Assembly (NCBI GenBank): GCA_934590165.1 | Contig: CAKTOO010000001.1 | Location: forward strand, 216,291-280,290 | Length of the DNA stretch: 64,000 bases | Reading direction: 5' to 3' | DNA from: an uncultured Dysosmobacter sp. | Lineage (GTDB): Bacteria > Bacillota > Clostridia > Oscillospirales > Oscillospiraceae | Part shown: piece after piece, positions 8,688 through 16,739 of the stretch | Position numbering within the stretch: position 1 is the first letter of the stretch | How the letters are laid out: each line of letters opens with the position of its first letter | The notes under the pieces: generated by a model | The model's input: the letters and a program-made list of their open reading frames with translations, nothing else | Told to the model about the DNA's origin: nothing | Database searches by the model: none | Translations under genes and position numbers: made by a program

Positions 8688-10049
8688 TTATCCCCCGTCC
8701 GCCAGGCTGCCCTTCCGCTTCCAGCGGCCGGAGAGGTAGTAGACCACCGACAGCGTGAAGCCCACGCACCAGCCCACGCCCACGCCGTAGTACATATAGT
8801 CGGGGCCGTAGTGGTTGGCGAACCAGTACACCGCCGGGACCCGGACCAGGATGAGGGAGAAAATGACATCCAGCATGGGGAACAGACTGTCTCCCGCCCC
8901 CCGCATGGCGTTGTTCAGGCAGAACATGACGGAAAACAGCACGTAAAAGGGCATGATGCACCGCAGATACACCGTGCCGGAATGGATGACGGCGGGCGTG
9001 TCGGAGAAAAAGCCCACCAGGGTGGGGCCCAAGGGGATGAGCACCAGCATGACGGCGGACCACACCACCGAGGCCGCCACGGTCATGCGGATGCCCCGCC
9101 GGACCCGGTCCGGGCGCTTGGCGCCGGTGTTTTGGCCCACAAAGGCGGTGACGGCGTTGGAAAGGCTCTGCACCGGCAGAAAGGCCAGAGAGTCCAGCTT
9201 GGAGCCCACGTTGTAGGCGGCGGCGAACTCCTTGCCGAAGGAGTTGATCTTGCTCATGACCACCATGGCGCCCAGGGCCACCAGGGACATCTGGATGCCC
9301 GCCGGCAGGCCGATGCCCATGATCTGGCGGAACAGCGTCCTGTCGAACCGGCGGCAGAAGGGCCGGATGGCGATGGCGGGATAGCGGCGGTTGATATAGA
9401 ACAGGCCGAACAGCCAGGAAAACGCCTGGGAGATGATGGTGCCCAGGGCCACGCCCAGCACACCCATCCGCAGGCCCAGCACGAATACCAGGTCCAGCAC
9501 GATGTTCATCACCGACGAGATGGCCAAAAACAACAGCGTTGTCCGGCTGTTGCCGAGGCCGCCCAGGATGCCCGCGTTCAGATTGTAGCCGATGGCGCCC
9601 ACCAGCCCCGCGCTCACCACGGCCAGATAGAGCCAGGATTCAGCCCAGGCGTCGGACCGCACCTGCATCAAAAGCAGGACCGGCTTCACCAGCCCCAGTG
9701 CCAGCAGCGTGATGGGGATGGCGGAGGCCATGAAGGCGGTGTAAATGGTGTCCACCGCGTCCCGGACCCGCTCCATATTCCCGGCGCCGTAAAACTGGGC
9801 GATGACGACGGTACCGCCGTTGGAAAGGCCCATGAACAGCGATGTGAACATGAAGATCACAGGGTACCCCACGCCCACTGCCGCCAGGGAGGCGTCTCCG
9901 GCGTAATTGCCTACCACCCAGCTGTCCACCATGTTGTACAGCTGCTGGAGAAAGCTGCCCAGCAGCAGCGGCAGGGTGAAATAAAAAATGTGTCCGGCGG
10001 GAGAGCCCTCGGTCATGTTCCGCAGGCCGCCGGAATCCGCTTTTCGCAT
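8688..10049 (-). CDS. MATE-family multidrug/organic-cation exporter
   Basis: Predicted 12-helix inner-membrane antiporter that uses a Na+ or H+ gradient to expel drugs or organic compounds. The first helix begins FYFTLPLLLGSFLQQLYNMVDSWVVG, a typical MATE opening, and the duplicated half starts near residue 230. I start at ATG 10049 (MRKADSGG; AAAGGA is 11 bases upstream), giving 453 residues, close to the family's usual 450. It lies upstream of metG on the same strand, but metG has its own promoter. The substrate is unknown. A second MATE gene occurs at 49669. Confidence 0.88.
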   Translation of the reverse strand: MRKADSGGLRNMTEGSPAGHIFYFTLPLLLGSFLQQLYNMVDSWVVGNYAGDASLAAVGVGYPVIFMFTSLFMGLSNGGTVVIAQFYGAGNMERVRDAVDTIYTAFMASAIPITLLALGLVKPVLLLMQVRSDAWAESWLYLAVVSAGLVGAIGYNLNAGILGGLGNSRTTLLFLAISSVMNIVLDLVFVLGLRMGVLGVALGTIISQAFSWLFGLFYINRRYPAIAIRPFCRRFDRTLFRQIMGIGLPAGIQMSLVALGAMVVMSKINSFGKEFAAAYNVGSKLDSLAFLPVQSLSNAVTAFVGQNTGAKRPDRVRRGIRMTVAASVVWSAVMLVLIPLGPTLVGFFSDTPAVIHSGTVYLRCIMPFYVLFSVMFCLNNAMRGAGDSLFPMLDVIFSLILVRVPAVYWFANHYGPDYMYYGVGVGWCVGFTLSVVYYLSGRWKRKGSLADGG

Positions 10050-10109
10050 TTGAGGCCATCCTTTTACGGTTGATAGGACTACTGTACCCCATTTCCTCCG
10101 GCTGGGCAA

Positions 10110-10138
10110 TTGTTTTTTCCGCAATGATGGGCTACAAT
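10110..10138 (+). promoter_or_regulatory. Sigma-A promoter of exoA
   Basis: TTGTTT (10110-10115), 17-base spacer, TACAAT (10133-10138). It lies 33 bases before the exoA start. Confidence 0.6.
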
Positions 10139-10171
10139 GTGAAAAAACCGGCTGATAAGGAGAAATGAACG

Positions 10172-10927
10172 ATGAAACTGGTATCCTGGAACGTCAACGG
10201 CCTGCGTTCCTGCCTGGGGAAGGGCTTTTTGGACTTCTGCGCCTTTGCCGACGCCGACATCCTCTGCCTGCAGGAGACGAAAATGCGCCCGGAGCAGGCG
10301 GAATTCGACCTGCCGGGCTACACCCGCTTCTGGAACAGCGCCGACAAGGCTGGCTATTCCGGCACCGCCATCTTCACGAAAACGGAGCCCTTAAACGTCA
10401 CTTACGACTTCGGTATCGATGAGCACCGCCACGAGGGCCGGGTCATCACGGCGGAGTATCCGGATTTTTACCTGGTGTGCTGCTACACTCCCAACTCCAA
10501 GGACCAGCTGGCGCGGCTGGACTACCGCATGGCCTGGGAGGACGACATCCGGGAGTACCTGCTGGATCTGGACGCCAAAAAGCCCGTGGTGTACTGCGGG
10601 GACCTGAACGTGGCCCACGAGGAAATCGACATCAAAAACCCCAAAAGCAACCGCCGCAACCCCGGCTTTTCCGACGAGGAGCGGGAGAAGATGACCCGGC
10701 TGCTGGACAGCGGCTTTGTGGACACCTTCCGCTATCTGTACCCCGACAGGACCGGGGCCTACTCCTGGTGGAGCTACCGCTTCAACGCCCGGAAGAACAA
10801 CGCCGGATGGCGCATTGACTATTTCATCGTATCGGAGCGGCTGAAGGACAAGATCAAAAACGCCGACATCTGGAGCGAGGTCCTGGGCAGCGACCACTGC
10901 CCCGTGGTGCTGGAACTGGAACTGTAA
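10172..10927 (+). CDS. exoA: Exodeoxyribonuclease III (AP endonuclease)
   Basis: Mg-dependent DNA repair nuclease: AP-site cleavage, 3' phosphodiesterase and 3'-5' exonuclease. Signature residues are in SWNVNGLR (Asn7), LQETKM (Glu, residue 33), YCGDLNVAHEE and the C-terminal SDHCPV (Asp-His). The 251-residue length is normal. Start ATG 10172 is set by TAAGGAG located 10 bases upstream. Single gene with its own promoter. Confidence 0.95.
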   Translation: MKLVSWNVNGLRSCLGKGFLDFCAFADADILCLQETKMRPEQAEFDLPGYTRFWNSADKAGYSGTAIFTKTEPLNVTYDFGIDEHRHEGRVITAEYPDFYLVCCYTPNSKDQLARLDYRMAWEDDIREYLLDLDAKKPVVYCGDLNVAHEEIDIKNPKSNRRNPGFSDEEREKMTRLLDSGFVDTFRYLYPDRTGAYSWWSYRFNARKNNAGWRIDYFIVSERLKDKIKNADIWSEVLGSDHCPVVLELEL

Positions 10928-11039
10928 AGGCGGCTGCGGAAAAGGCTGGGGCCTGTGATCCACATTGAAACGGCCAGCGGAGCGAATGCCCGCCTCCCGG
11001 AGAAACCTTCGGAAATAAATGCGGCAGCCATGCATTTTT

Positions 11040-11082
11040 CGGTGAAATTGCCGAGGAAAAATCCATTTCACCGTCGTATAAT
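11040..11082 (+). promoter_or_regulatory. Inverted-repeat operator and -10 box upstream of larA-like gene
   Basis: CGGTGAAAT (11040-11048) and its exact inverse ATTTCACCG (11065-11073) are 16 bases apart and are followed after 3 bases by TATAAT (11077-11082). No good -35 is present at the right distance, so the repeat may bind an activator. The half-site matches no regulator I know. Confidence 0.5.
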
Positions 11083-11146
11083 AGGGACCGAAATCTCAGG
11101 CCCCGGAGCGGTGCCCCCGGACCTTTGCGAAAGGAATGGTTCAAGC

Positions 11147-12439
11147 ATGGCAGAAGCAATGAAATATGGCCGGGAGGAATTTGAGGTAAAGCTGCCTCCT
11201 GAGTTGATCGCGGCGGAGCTGGAGTCCAACCATGTGGACCTGCCCCAGCGGACTGTGGCGGAGCACATTCACTACGCCCTGGAGCATCCCATCGACTCCA
11301 AACCGCTGAAAGAGTTGGTAAAGCCGGGGGAGACGGTATGCATCATCATCTCTGATGTGACCCGCCGCTGGCAGTCTCCCGAGACCTACATCCCCATTCT
11401 GGTGGAGGAGCTGGAAGCTGCCGGTATCCGGGATGAGGATATGCTCATCATCTCCGCCACCGGCACCCACCGCCGCCAGACGAAGGAGGAGCACATCGGC
11501 CTGGTGACAAAGGCGGTTTACGATCGCATTCGCCTGGTGGACCACCAGTGCACGGATGAGGCAAACCTCAAGTATGTGGGCACCACCACCCGGGGGACCC
11601 CTGTGTGGCTGGACAAGCGTGCCCTGGAGTGCGACCATATCATCCTTACCGGCGGTGTGGTGTACCACTTCATGGCGGGCTTCGGCGGCGGCCGCAAGAG
11701 CATCCTGCCGGGCATCGCCGGCCGGGAGACCATCATGAAAAACCATAACCTGGCCCTGAATCCCGGCCTCGGCGCAGGGTCCAACCCGGAGGTCCGCAGC
11801 GCCAACCTCTCCGACAGCAACCCGGTCCACGCCGACATGATGGAAGCCTGCGCCATGGCAAAGCCCACCTTCCTTATCAATGTGGTGGTGAACGACGACC
11901 AGAAGATCATCAGCGCCTTTGCCGGCAACTGGATCACCGCCCACCAGGCGGCCTGTGACCTGGTGAACCGGATGTACGGCGTCCGTGTCAAGGAAAAGAC
12001 TCCGCTGGTCATTGCCAGCGCCGGCGGCTATCCCAAGGACTTGAATTTCTACCAGACCATCAAGACCCTGTGCAACGCCCTGGTGGTGGCGGAGGACGGC
12101 GGCACCATCATCCTGGTGACCAAGTCCGAGGAGGGCTTCGGCAACGACGATATGGAAAAGCAGGTCGCCGGCTACGCCACCATGCTGGAGCGGGAGAAGG
12201 CGCTGCGGACGGACTTCTCCATCGGCGCCTTCATCGGCTACCTGTTTGCCGAGAGCGGTGAAAAGCACCACATGATCGCCGTGACAGACATTCCGCAGGA
12301 GGCCTTCGGCACCGCAAAGATCCATGTCGTCAAGACGTTGGACGAGGCCCTGGCCCTTGCCCGGCAGCTCAACGGCGGCAAGGACCTGCGGGCCACCCTT
12401 CTGCCCCACGGCGCCAACACCCTGCCCATTTTGGAGTGA
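11147..12439 (+). CDS. larA: LarA-family nickel-pincer 2-hydroxyacid racemase
   Basis: Predicted racemase of lactate or another 2-hydroxyacid, using the nickel-pincer nucleotide cofactor. With ATG 11147 as start the four cofactor ligands of Lactobacillus plantarum LarA fall at identical positions: His108 (in ATGTHRRQ), His174 (VVYHFMAGFGGG), Lys184 (GRKSILPG) and His200 (KNHNLAL). This strongly supports both the family and the start; AAAGGA lies 11 bases upstream. Length is 430 residues against about 424. The substrate loop reads SAGGYPKD with Tyr at position 295, so the true substrate may not be lactate. The cofactor genes larB, larC and larE are not in the window. Confidence 0.85.
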   Translation: MAEAMKYGREEFEVKLPPELIAAELESNHVDLPQRTVAEHIHYALEHPIDSKPLKELVKPGETVCIIISDVTRRWQSPETYIPILVEELEAAGIRDEDMLIISATGTHRRQTKEEHIGLVTKAVYDRIRLVDHQCTDEANLKYVGTTTRGTPVWLDKRALECDHIILTGGVVYHFMAGFGGGRKSILPGIAGRETIMKNHNLALNPGLGAGSNPEVRSANLSDSNPVHADMMEACAMAKPTFLINVVVNDDQKIISAFAGNWITAHQAACDLVNRMYGVRVKEKTPLVIASAGGYPKDLNFYQTIKTLCNALVVAEDGGTIILVTKSEEGFGNDDMEKQVAGYATMLEREKALRTDFSIGAFIGYLFAESGEKHHMIAVTDIPQEAFGTAKIHVVKTLDEALALARQLNGGKDLRATLLPHGANTLPILE

Positions 12440-12448
12440 CTGTAAAAA

Positions 12449-12480
12449 CCGGAGCCTGGAGAGCGTTCTCCGGGCTCCGG
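12449..12480 (+). terminator. Terminator after larA
   Basis: CCGGAGCC(T)GGAGA, GCGT loop, TCTCC(G)GGCTCCGG followed by TGTGTTTTC. The convergent gpr gene ends 8 bases further on. Confidence 0.75.
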
Positions 12481-12487
12481 TGTGTTT

Positions 12488-13384
12488 TCAGCTCAAAAGG
12501 GCGTTCATTTCGTCGATCTCCAGGTCCTGCAGAGCCCAGTTGATGCCGTAGCCGATGACCTTTCCCAGGTCCCGCACCTGCTGATCGATATCCCGGGGCG
12601 TGACCATCAGGTTCTGCCGGGATTTTTGCAGGGCCTCGGCGTCATAGTCCGTGATGCCGGATTCCTCCAGCAGGTCCGCCGCCAATGTGGCGCTGTCCAC
12701 CACCGTGGGCACGCCGATGGCGATGACCGGCACCCCCAGGGTCCCGGCGTTCAGGGGGCTGCGGTGGTTCCCCACCCCGGAGCCGGGGATGATGCCGGTG
12801 TCGCTGAGCTGCACCGCGGCGCACACCCGGCCCGTCCGCCGGGAGGCCAGGGCGTCCACGGCAATGACGCAGGCGGGCTTTACCTCCGCCACCAGGCCCC
12901 GCACCGACTCGGCGGACTCCACGCCGGTGGTGCCCAGCACCCCTGTCCGCAGCACACTCACGGGGCGAAAGCCGGAAAACTGCCGGGGCATGGCGGAGAT
13001 GAGGTGCCGGGTCACCAGCACGTGGTCCGCCGCCAGGGGGCCCACGGCGTCGGGGGTCATGGCCCGGTTCCCCAGGCCCACCACCAGCACCGGCCCCTCC
13101 GGGGGCACCAGCTCCTTCAGCGGGGTGCCCACCGCCCGCACCGCCCGTTGGAAAAAGTCCTCCCGCCGCTGCCAGAAGGTGGTCAGGTCCACGGTGAGAT
13201 AGGTGCCCCGGGGCTTGCCCAGGGCCTCTTCTCCCCGCTGGTCCAAAATGTCCACCCGGGTCACCGGATAGCCCTCCTGCTTTCGCTTCGTGGCCTTTAC
13301 GCCCGCCAGACGGGTGGTTTTTCCGGCGGATTCCTGCCAGAGCTCCCGGGCCTCCAGGGCCAGGTCTGTTCGTTTTGCAAACAA
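12488..13384 (-). CDS. gpr: Germination protease (GPR), spore protease
   Basis: Atypical aspartic protease (family A25/M63) that degrades small acid-soluble proteins during spore germination; made as a zymogen. The N-terminus MFAKRTDLALEA matches the GPR propeptide (M-F-x-x-RTDLA-EA). The start is TTG at 13384, with GGAGG at 13397-13393, 8 bases upstream; an earlier TTG at 13405 has no ribosome site. Conserved parts include VLVVGLGNRAMTPDAVGP, GVLGTTGVESAE, VIAVDALASR and GVGNHR. Its presence shows the organism makes endospores. It is divergent from rpsT, as is common in Firmicutes. Confidence 0.93.
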   Translation of the reverse strand: MFAKRTDLALEARELWQESAGKTTRLAGVKATKRKQEGYPVTRVDILDQRGEEALGKPRGTYLTVDLTTFWQRREDFFQRAVRAVGTPLKELVPPEGPVLVVGLGNRAMTPDAVGPLAADHVLVTRHLISAMPRQFSGFRPVSVLRTGVLGTTGVESAESVRGLVAEVKPACVIAVDALASRRTGRVCAAVQLSDTGIIPGSGVGNHRSPLNAGTLGVPVIAIGVPTVVDSATLAADLLEESGITDYDAEALQKSRQNLMVTPRDIDQQVRDLGKVIGYGINWALQDLEIDEMNALLS

Positions 13385-13482
13385 AAGCGCCGCCTCCAGA
13401 CACAAAATCTTGTGGTACTTGCCCTAGGATTTGCGGATGAGACCACAATATACGAAAAATCACAAAAATTGCAAAAAAACAC

Positions 13483-13511
13483 TTGCTTTTTGGGAGGTTC
13501 CCTGTTAAAAT
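13483..13511 (+). promoter_or_regulatory. Promoter of rpsT
   Basis: TTGCTT (13483-13488), 17-base spacer, TAAAAT (13506-13511). An AT-rich stretch precedes it. Confidence 0.6.
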
Positions 13512-13571
13512 ATCATTCTGCACGGTGGAAATTTGTTTCACCGGGTGAATTTGCCTAAGGAGGTGTTTGGT

Positions 13572-13835
13572 TTGCCGAATATTAAGTCTGCCAAGAAGCG
13601 CGTTCTGATCGGTGAAGTGAGAAACGCACGCAACAAGGCCGCGAAATCCGAGCTGAAGACCGCCATCAAGAAGTTCGAGGTTGCTGCCGCAGAAGGCAAT
13701 CGCACCGAGGCCGATGGCGCTTACAAGGTTGCAGTGAAGAAAGTCGATCAGGCTGTTGCCAAGGGCGTTCTGCACAAGAACACGGCCGCTCATCGCAAGA
13801 GCGCCATGACCCTGAAGCTGAACCAGATCGGCTGA
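13572..13835 (+). CDS. rpsT: 30S ribosomal protein S20
   Basis: Small basic ribosomal protein that binds the 5' domain of 16S rRNA. The 87-residue product starts MPNIKSAKKRV, the conserved S20 opening, from a TTG codon at 13572 with AAGGAGG 8 bases upstream. TTG starts are frequent for S20, where initiation efficiency is part of autoregulation. The C-terminus HKNTAAHRKSAMTLKLNQ is also typical. Confidence 0.97.
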   Translation: MPNIKSAKKRVLIGEVRNARNKAAKSELKTAIKKFEVAAAEGNRTEADGAYKVAVKKVDQAVAKGVLHKNTAAHRKSAMTLKLNQIG

Positions 13836-13850
13836 TCGTGCTGAGATTGA

Positions 13851-13878
13851 AAGGACATCCGCTGGATGTCCTTTTTCT
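13851..13878 (+). terminator. Terminator of rpsT
   Basis: AAGGACATCC, GCT loop, GGATGTCCTT followed by TTTCTTTTT. Confidence 0.9.
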
Positions 13879-13933
13879 TTTTGTCTGGCCCCTGGAAAAT
13901 TCACAGTCTGACCCTTTTTATTTCATAAAACTG

Positions 13934-13942
13934 TGTTAGAAT
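13934..13942 (+). promoter_or_regulatory. Extended -10 promoter of the tatD operon
   Basis: TGTTAGAAT reads as an extended -10 (TGnTAGAAT) 33 bases before tatD; there is no clear -35. It overlaps one arm of CACAGT/ACTGTG (13902 and 13930), which may be chance. Confidence 0.5.
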
Positions 13943-13974
13943 AGCCATACCCAGAGAAGCAAAGAGGTGTTTCC

Positions 13975-14751
13975 ATGCCCATTTTCGATACCCATGCCCA
14001 CTATGACTCCGGCGGCTTCAACGCCGACCGGCACGCGGTGCTTGCCGCCCTCCCCACCGTCGGGGTGGGATTGGTAGTGGACCCGGGCTGCGACATTCCC
14101 AGTAGCTGCGCCGCCGTGGCGTTGGCGGAGCAATATCCCCATGTATATGCCGCTGTGGGCATCCACCCGGAGGACTGTGCCGATTGTACGGACGCAGACT
14201 TTGACGCCGTCCGGGAGCTGTGCGGGCACGACAAGGTGGTGGCCATCGGCGAGATCGGCCTGGATTACTACTGGGCGGAAAATCCCCCCAGGGAGTTTCA
14301 GCAGCAGGTGTTCCGCAGGCAGCTGGCTCTGGCGGAGGAGCTGGACCTGCCGGTCATCGTCCACGACCGGGAGGCCCACGGGGACAGCCTTGCCATCGTG
14401 CTGGAATACCCGGAGGTCCGGGGCGTGTTCCACTGTTTTTCCGGAAGCCCGGAAATGGCGGCGGAGCTTTTGAAGCGGGGCTGGTATCTGGGTTTTGACG
14501 GGCCTATCACCTATAAAAACGCCAAGCGGGCGCCGGAGGTGGCGGCCATCACGCCCCTGGGCCGCATCGTTGTGGAGACGGACGCCCCCTATCTGACCCC
14601 GGTCCCCTTCCGGGGCAAACGGAACGACAGCCGGTATCTGCCCTACGTCATTGAAAAGCTGGCGGAGTGGAAAGGCGTTACGCCGCAGGAAATGACGGAC
14701 ATCACCTGGGAGAACGGTCTGCGGCTGTTCGGCCTGGAGGGCCGCATATGA
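13975..14751 (+). CDS. tatD: TatD-family metal-dependent hydrolase
   Basis: TIM-barrel amidohydrolase relative, usually a Mg-dependent 3'-5' DNase of repair or quality control. FDTHAHYD near the N-terminus holds the HxH metal pair. Also seen are AVGIHPED, AIGEIGLDYYW (metal-ligand Glu), IVHDREA, HCFSGSPEMA and VVETDAPYLTPVPFRG (Asp). The 258-residue length is standard. Its stop overlaps the start of the next gene (ATGA), so translation is coupled. The downstream radical SAM gene belongs to a family named for being beside tatD. Confidence 0.92.
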   Translation: MPIFDTHAHYDSGGFNADRHAVLAALPTVGVGLVVDPGCDIPSSCAAVALAEQYPHVYAAVGIHPEDCADCTDADFDAVRELCGHDKVVAIGEIGLDYYWAENPPREFQQQVFRRQLALAEELDLPVIVHDREAHGDSLAIVLEYPEVRGVFHCFSGSPEMAAELLKRGWYLGFDGPITYKNAKRAPEVAAITPLGRIVVETDAPYLTPVPFRGKRNDSRYLPYVIEKLAEWKGVTPQEMTDITWENGLRLFGLEGRI

Positions 14752-15632
14752 AAAAGCTGCTTCCAGTCCTGTTGGCCCTGGCTCTGTTGACCGGGTGCGG
14801 CGAGGGAAAGTACACGCTGGAGACCACTATCAGAGCACCGACAGGGGACGATGTCCCCGTGAGCTCCCCGGTCCAGTCCATTTCCGCCCCGGCGGTGGTG
14901 ACGGAGGGGCGGGAGCCCACGGAGGATTTTGACCTTCCGGCGGAAGTCGTGGATATCCGTGAACGGAGCGAACACGCCTCCCGGCGGGATGATATGCCGG
15001 TGGGCAAGCTGATCGAGCTGCCGGAGAAGGATGTGGCCCTGTACGGCGTGGGGGTGTACCCGGCGGGCGGAAGCGTGGCTTGGCTCCGATGGGGTGATGC
15101 CCTGGCGGAATTTGACTGGATATTTGGAGGTCCCCGCATGGTGATGCCGGCCCTCTGGTGCTTTGACGCGGACAACGACGGCCAGGAGGAGGTGGTGGCT
15201 GTCACGTGTGGCGGCAGCGGCACCGGTGTTTCTATTGATGTTCTGCATATTGTGGAAGAGAACGAGGAGGGCATCCTGACGGACTATACGTTTCCTGAGA
15301 AACTGTGGGGAGAGCAGATGCCCAACCTACTGGATACAGAGATCATCAATAATCGGCTCTACGGAGTCCTAGGAGAGGAACTGGTAGATATTACCCGCCA
15401 GCTGCCGGAGGGTATGCTTCCGGAGGAAGTCAAGGGCCTTGGCACAGGAACTTTTGCGGGCTTCGACATAGAGACCTACCGGAACGGATGCGGCGACATT
15501 CTCTTCTGCGGCGGTGCCTGTCTGGACGCCGACGGTTATAACTATTGGTATGTGGCTGACCTCACCGCCTCCGTCGCCTATGAGAACGGCATATTCAGCC
15601 TGTCCGCCTTTCATTTGAACAGTTTCAACTGA
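14748..15632 (+). CDS. Predicted lipoprotein of unknown function
   Basis: I do not recognise the family. The 294-residue product opens with a lipoprotein signal, MKKLLPVLLALALLTGC, with the lipidated Cys at 17. The ATG overlaps the tatD stop. A DADNDGQEEVVAV segment near residue 142 resembles FG-GAP/VCBS-type beta-propeller calcium repeats, and the rest looks mostly beta. It sits between tatD and the TatD-linked radical SAM gene, so it is probably part of the same transcript. Whether it is functionally tied to them or just inserted there is open. Confidence 0.7.
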   Translation: MKKLLPVLLALALLTGCGEGKYTLETTIRAPTGDDVPVSSPVQSISAPAVVTEGREPTEDFDLPAEVVDIRERSEHASRRDDMPVGKLIELPEKDVALYGVGVYPAGGSVAWLRWGDALAEFDWIFGGPRMVMPALWCFDADNDGQEEVVAVTCGGSGTGVSIDVLHIVEENEEGILTDYTFPEKLWGEQMPNLLDTEIINNRLYGVLGEELVDITRQLPEGMLPEEVKGLGTGTFAGFDIETYRNGCGDILFCGGACLDADGYNYWYVADLTASVAYENGIFSLSAFHLNSFN

Positions 15633-15651
15633 ACAACAAGGAGAGATTACC

Positions 15652-16275
15652 ATGGAAAAAGGCTTTACCATTACATATGAATACGGGGACAACCTGTATG
15701 TGAACCCCTCCAACCGCTGCAACTTCAACTGCGAGTTCTGCCTGCGGCACAACCAAAGTTCCGGCGGCAGCATCTATACCCACAACCTGTGGCTGAAGCG
15801 GGAGCCCACGAAGGAGGAGATCCTGGCCTCCATCGAGAGCCATGACCTCACCAAATACCGCCAGCTGGTGTTCGTGGGCTTCGGCGAGCCCACTTACCGC
15901 TTTGACGACATCTGCTGGGTCGTGGACCAAATGAAGGAGCACGGCACCAAAATGTTCACCCGCATGGATACCAACGGCACCGGCAGCGTCATTAATGGCC
16001 GGGACATCGCCCCGGAGTTTGCCGGGCGGTTCGACATGGTGTCCATTTCCCTGAACACCGACACAGCGGAAAAGTATGACGCCCTGTGCCACCCCAACTT
16101 CTCCGGGGCCTACGAGGCCATGAAGGCCTTTGCCCGGGAGCTGCGGCAGTATGTGCCAACGGTCATGATGACGGTGGTGGACACCATTCCCAAAGAGGAG
16201 ATCGAAAACTGCCGGAAGATCTGCGAGGACGAGGTGGGCGCCGTCTACCGGGTGCGGGAGTACATCGCGGACTGA
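15652..16275 (+). CDS. TatD-linked radical SAM protein
   Basis: Short (207-residue) radical S-adenosylmethionine enzyme. The [4Fe-4S] ligands are Cys23, Cys27 and Cys30 in CNFNCEFC (CX3CX2C). FVGFGEPTYRFDD is the SAM-binding GGE-like strand. Small size and position beside tatD match the TIGR04038 'TatD family-linked radical SAM' family, whose reaction is unknown to me. There is no extra cluster-binding cysteine domain, so it should act on a small molecule or with a partner. RBS AAGGAGAGATTACC precedes ATG 15652. It is the last gene of the unit. Confidence 0.88.
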   Translation: MEKGFTITYEYGDNLYVNPSNRCNFNCEFCLRHNQSSGGSIYTHNLWLKREPTKEEILASIESHDLTKYRQLVFVGFGEPTYRFDDICWVVDQMKEHGTKMFTRMDTNGTGSVINGRDIAPEFAGRFDMVSISLNTDTAEKYDALCHPNFSGAYEAMKAFARELRQYVPTVMMTVVDTIPKEEIENCRKICEDEVGAVYRVREYIAD

Positions 16276-16286
16276 AACACAAAAAA

Positions 16287-16318
16287 AACACCACCGGACC
16301 ATTGGCCCGGTGGTGTTC
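16287..16318. terminator. Terminator between the radical SAM gene and the VOC gene
   Basis: AACACCACCGG ... CCGGTGGTGTT stem with an A-run on the left; works best for the minus-strand VOC gene but can stop both. Confidence 0.8.
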
Positions 16319-16323
16319 TCCGT

Positions 16324-16722
16324 TTACAGCATCCGTAAAAGCTCGATCTGTTCGCCGGAGGGACCGGTGAAGAACCAGTTCTCCAGACCGCCGAACAGCG
16401 CCGGCAGGACCTTTTTCTCGCTGCCTATAAAGGTATCCACCCCGGCGGAGCGGATAGCGGCGGCAGCGGCGTCCACATCCTTCACGTACACGGCGAAGTG
16501 GGGAATATTGCCCTCCGTCATGGGTACAGGGGTGGGAGACTGGATGAGCTCCAGCAAAAAGCCGCCAAATTCCACCAGCGCCAGCTTCTTCTCCCCGTCG
16601 GGGGTGGGGATGGCGTCCTGCTTGTACAGTGTGCCGCCGATTTTTTCGTAAAAGGCGATGCTCTTCGCCATGTCCCGGGTGTGAATGGCGATGTGGCCCA
16701 GGCCCTGATACAGTTCTTTCAT
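16324..16722 (-). CDS. VOC-family (glyoxalase/bleomycin-resistance fold) protein
   Basis: Predicted metal-binding beta-alpha-beta-beta-beta protein, cytoplasmic, substrate unknown. The opening GLGHIAIHTRDMAKSIAFYE is the classic VOC start with the first metal His. FGGFLLELIQSP supplies the Glu, and HFAVYVKDVDAA with PSGEQIELLRML the second module. I start at ATG 16722 (AGGAGG 8 bases upstream) rather than GTG 16728, giving 132 residues. It resembles lactoylglutathione-lyase-like proteins but no substrate can be assigned. Confidence 0.85.
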   Translation of the reverse strand: MKELYQGLGHIAIHTRDMAKSIAFYEKIGGTLYKQDAIPTPDGEKKLALVEFGGFLLELIQSPTPVPMTEGNIPHFAVYVKDVDAAAAAIRSAGVDTFIGSEKKVLPALFGGLENWFFTGPSGEQIELLRML

Positions 16723-16739
16723 GTGCACTTCCTCCTAAA

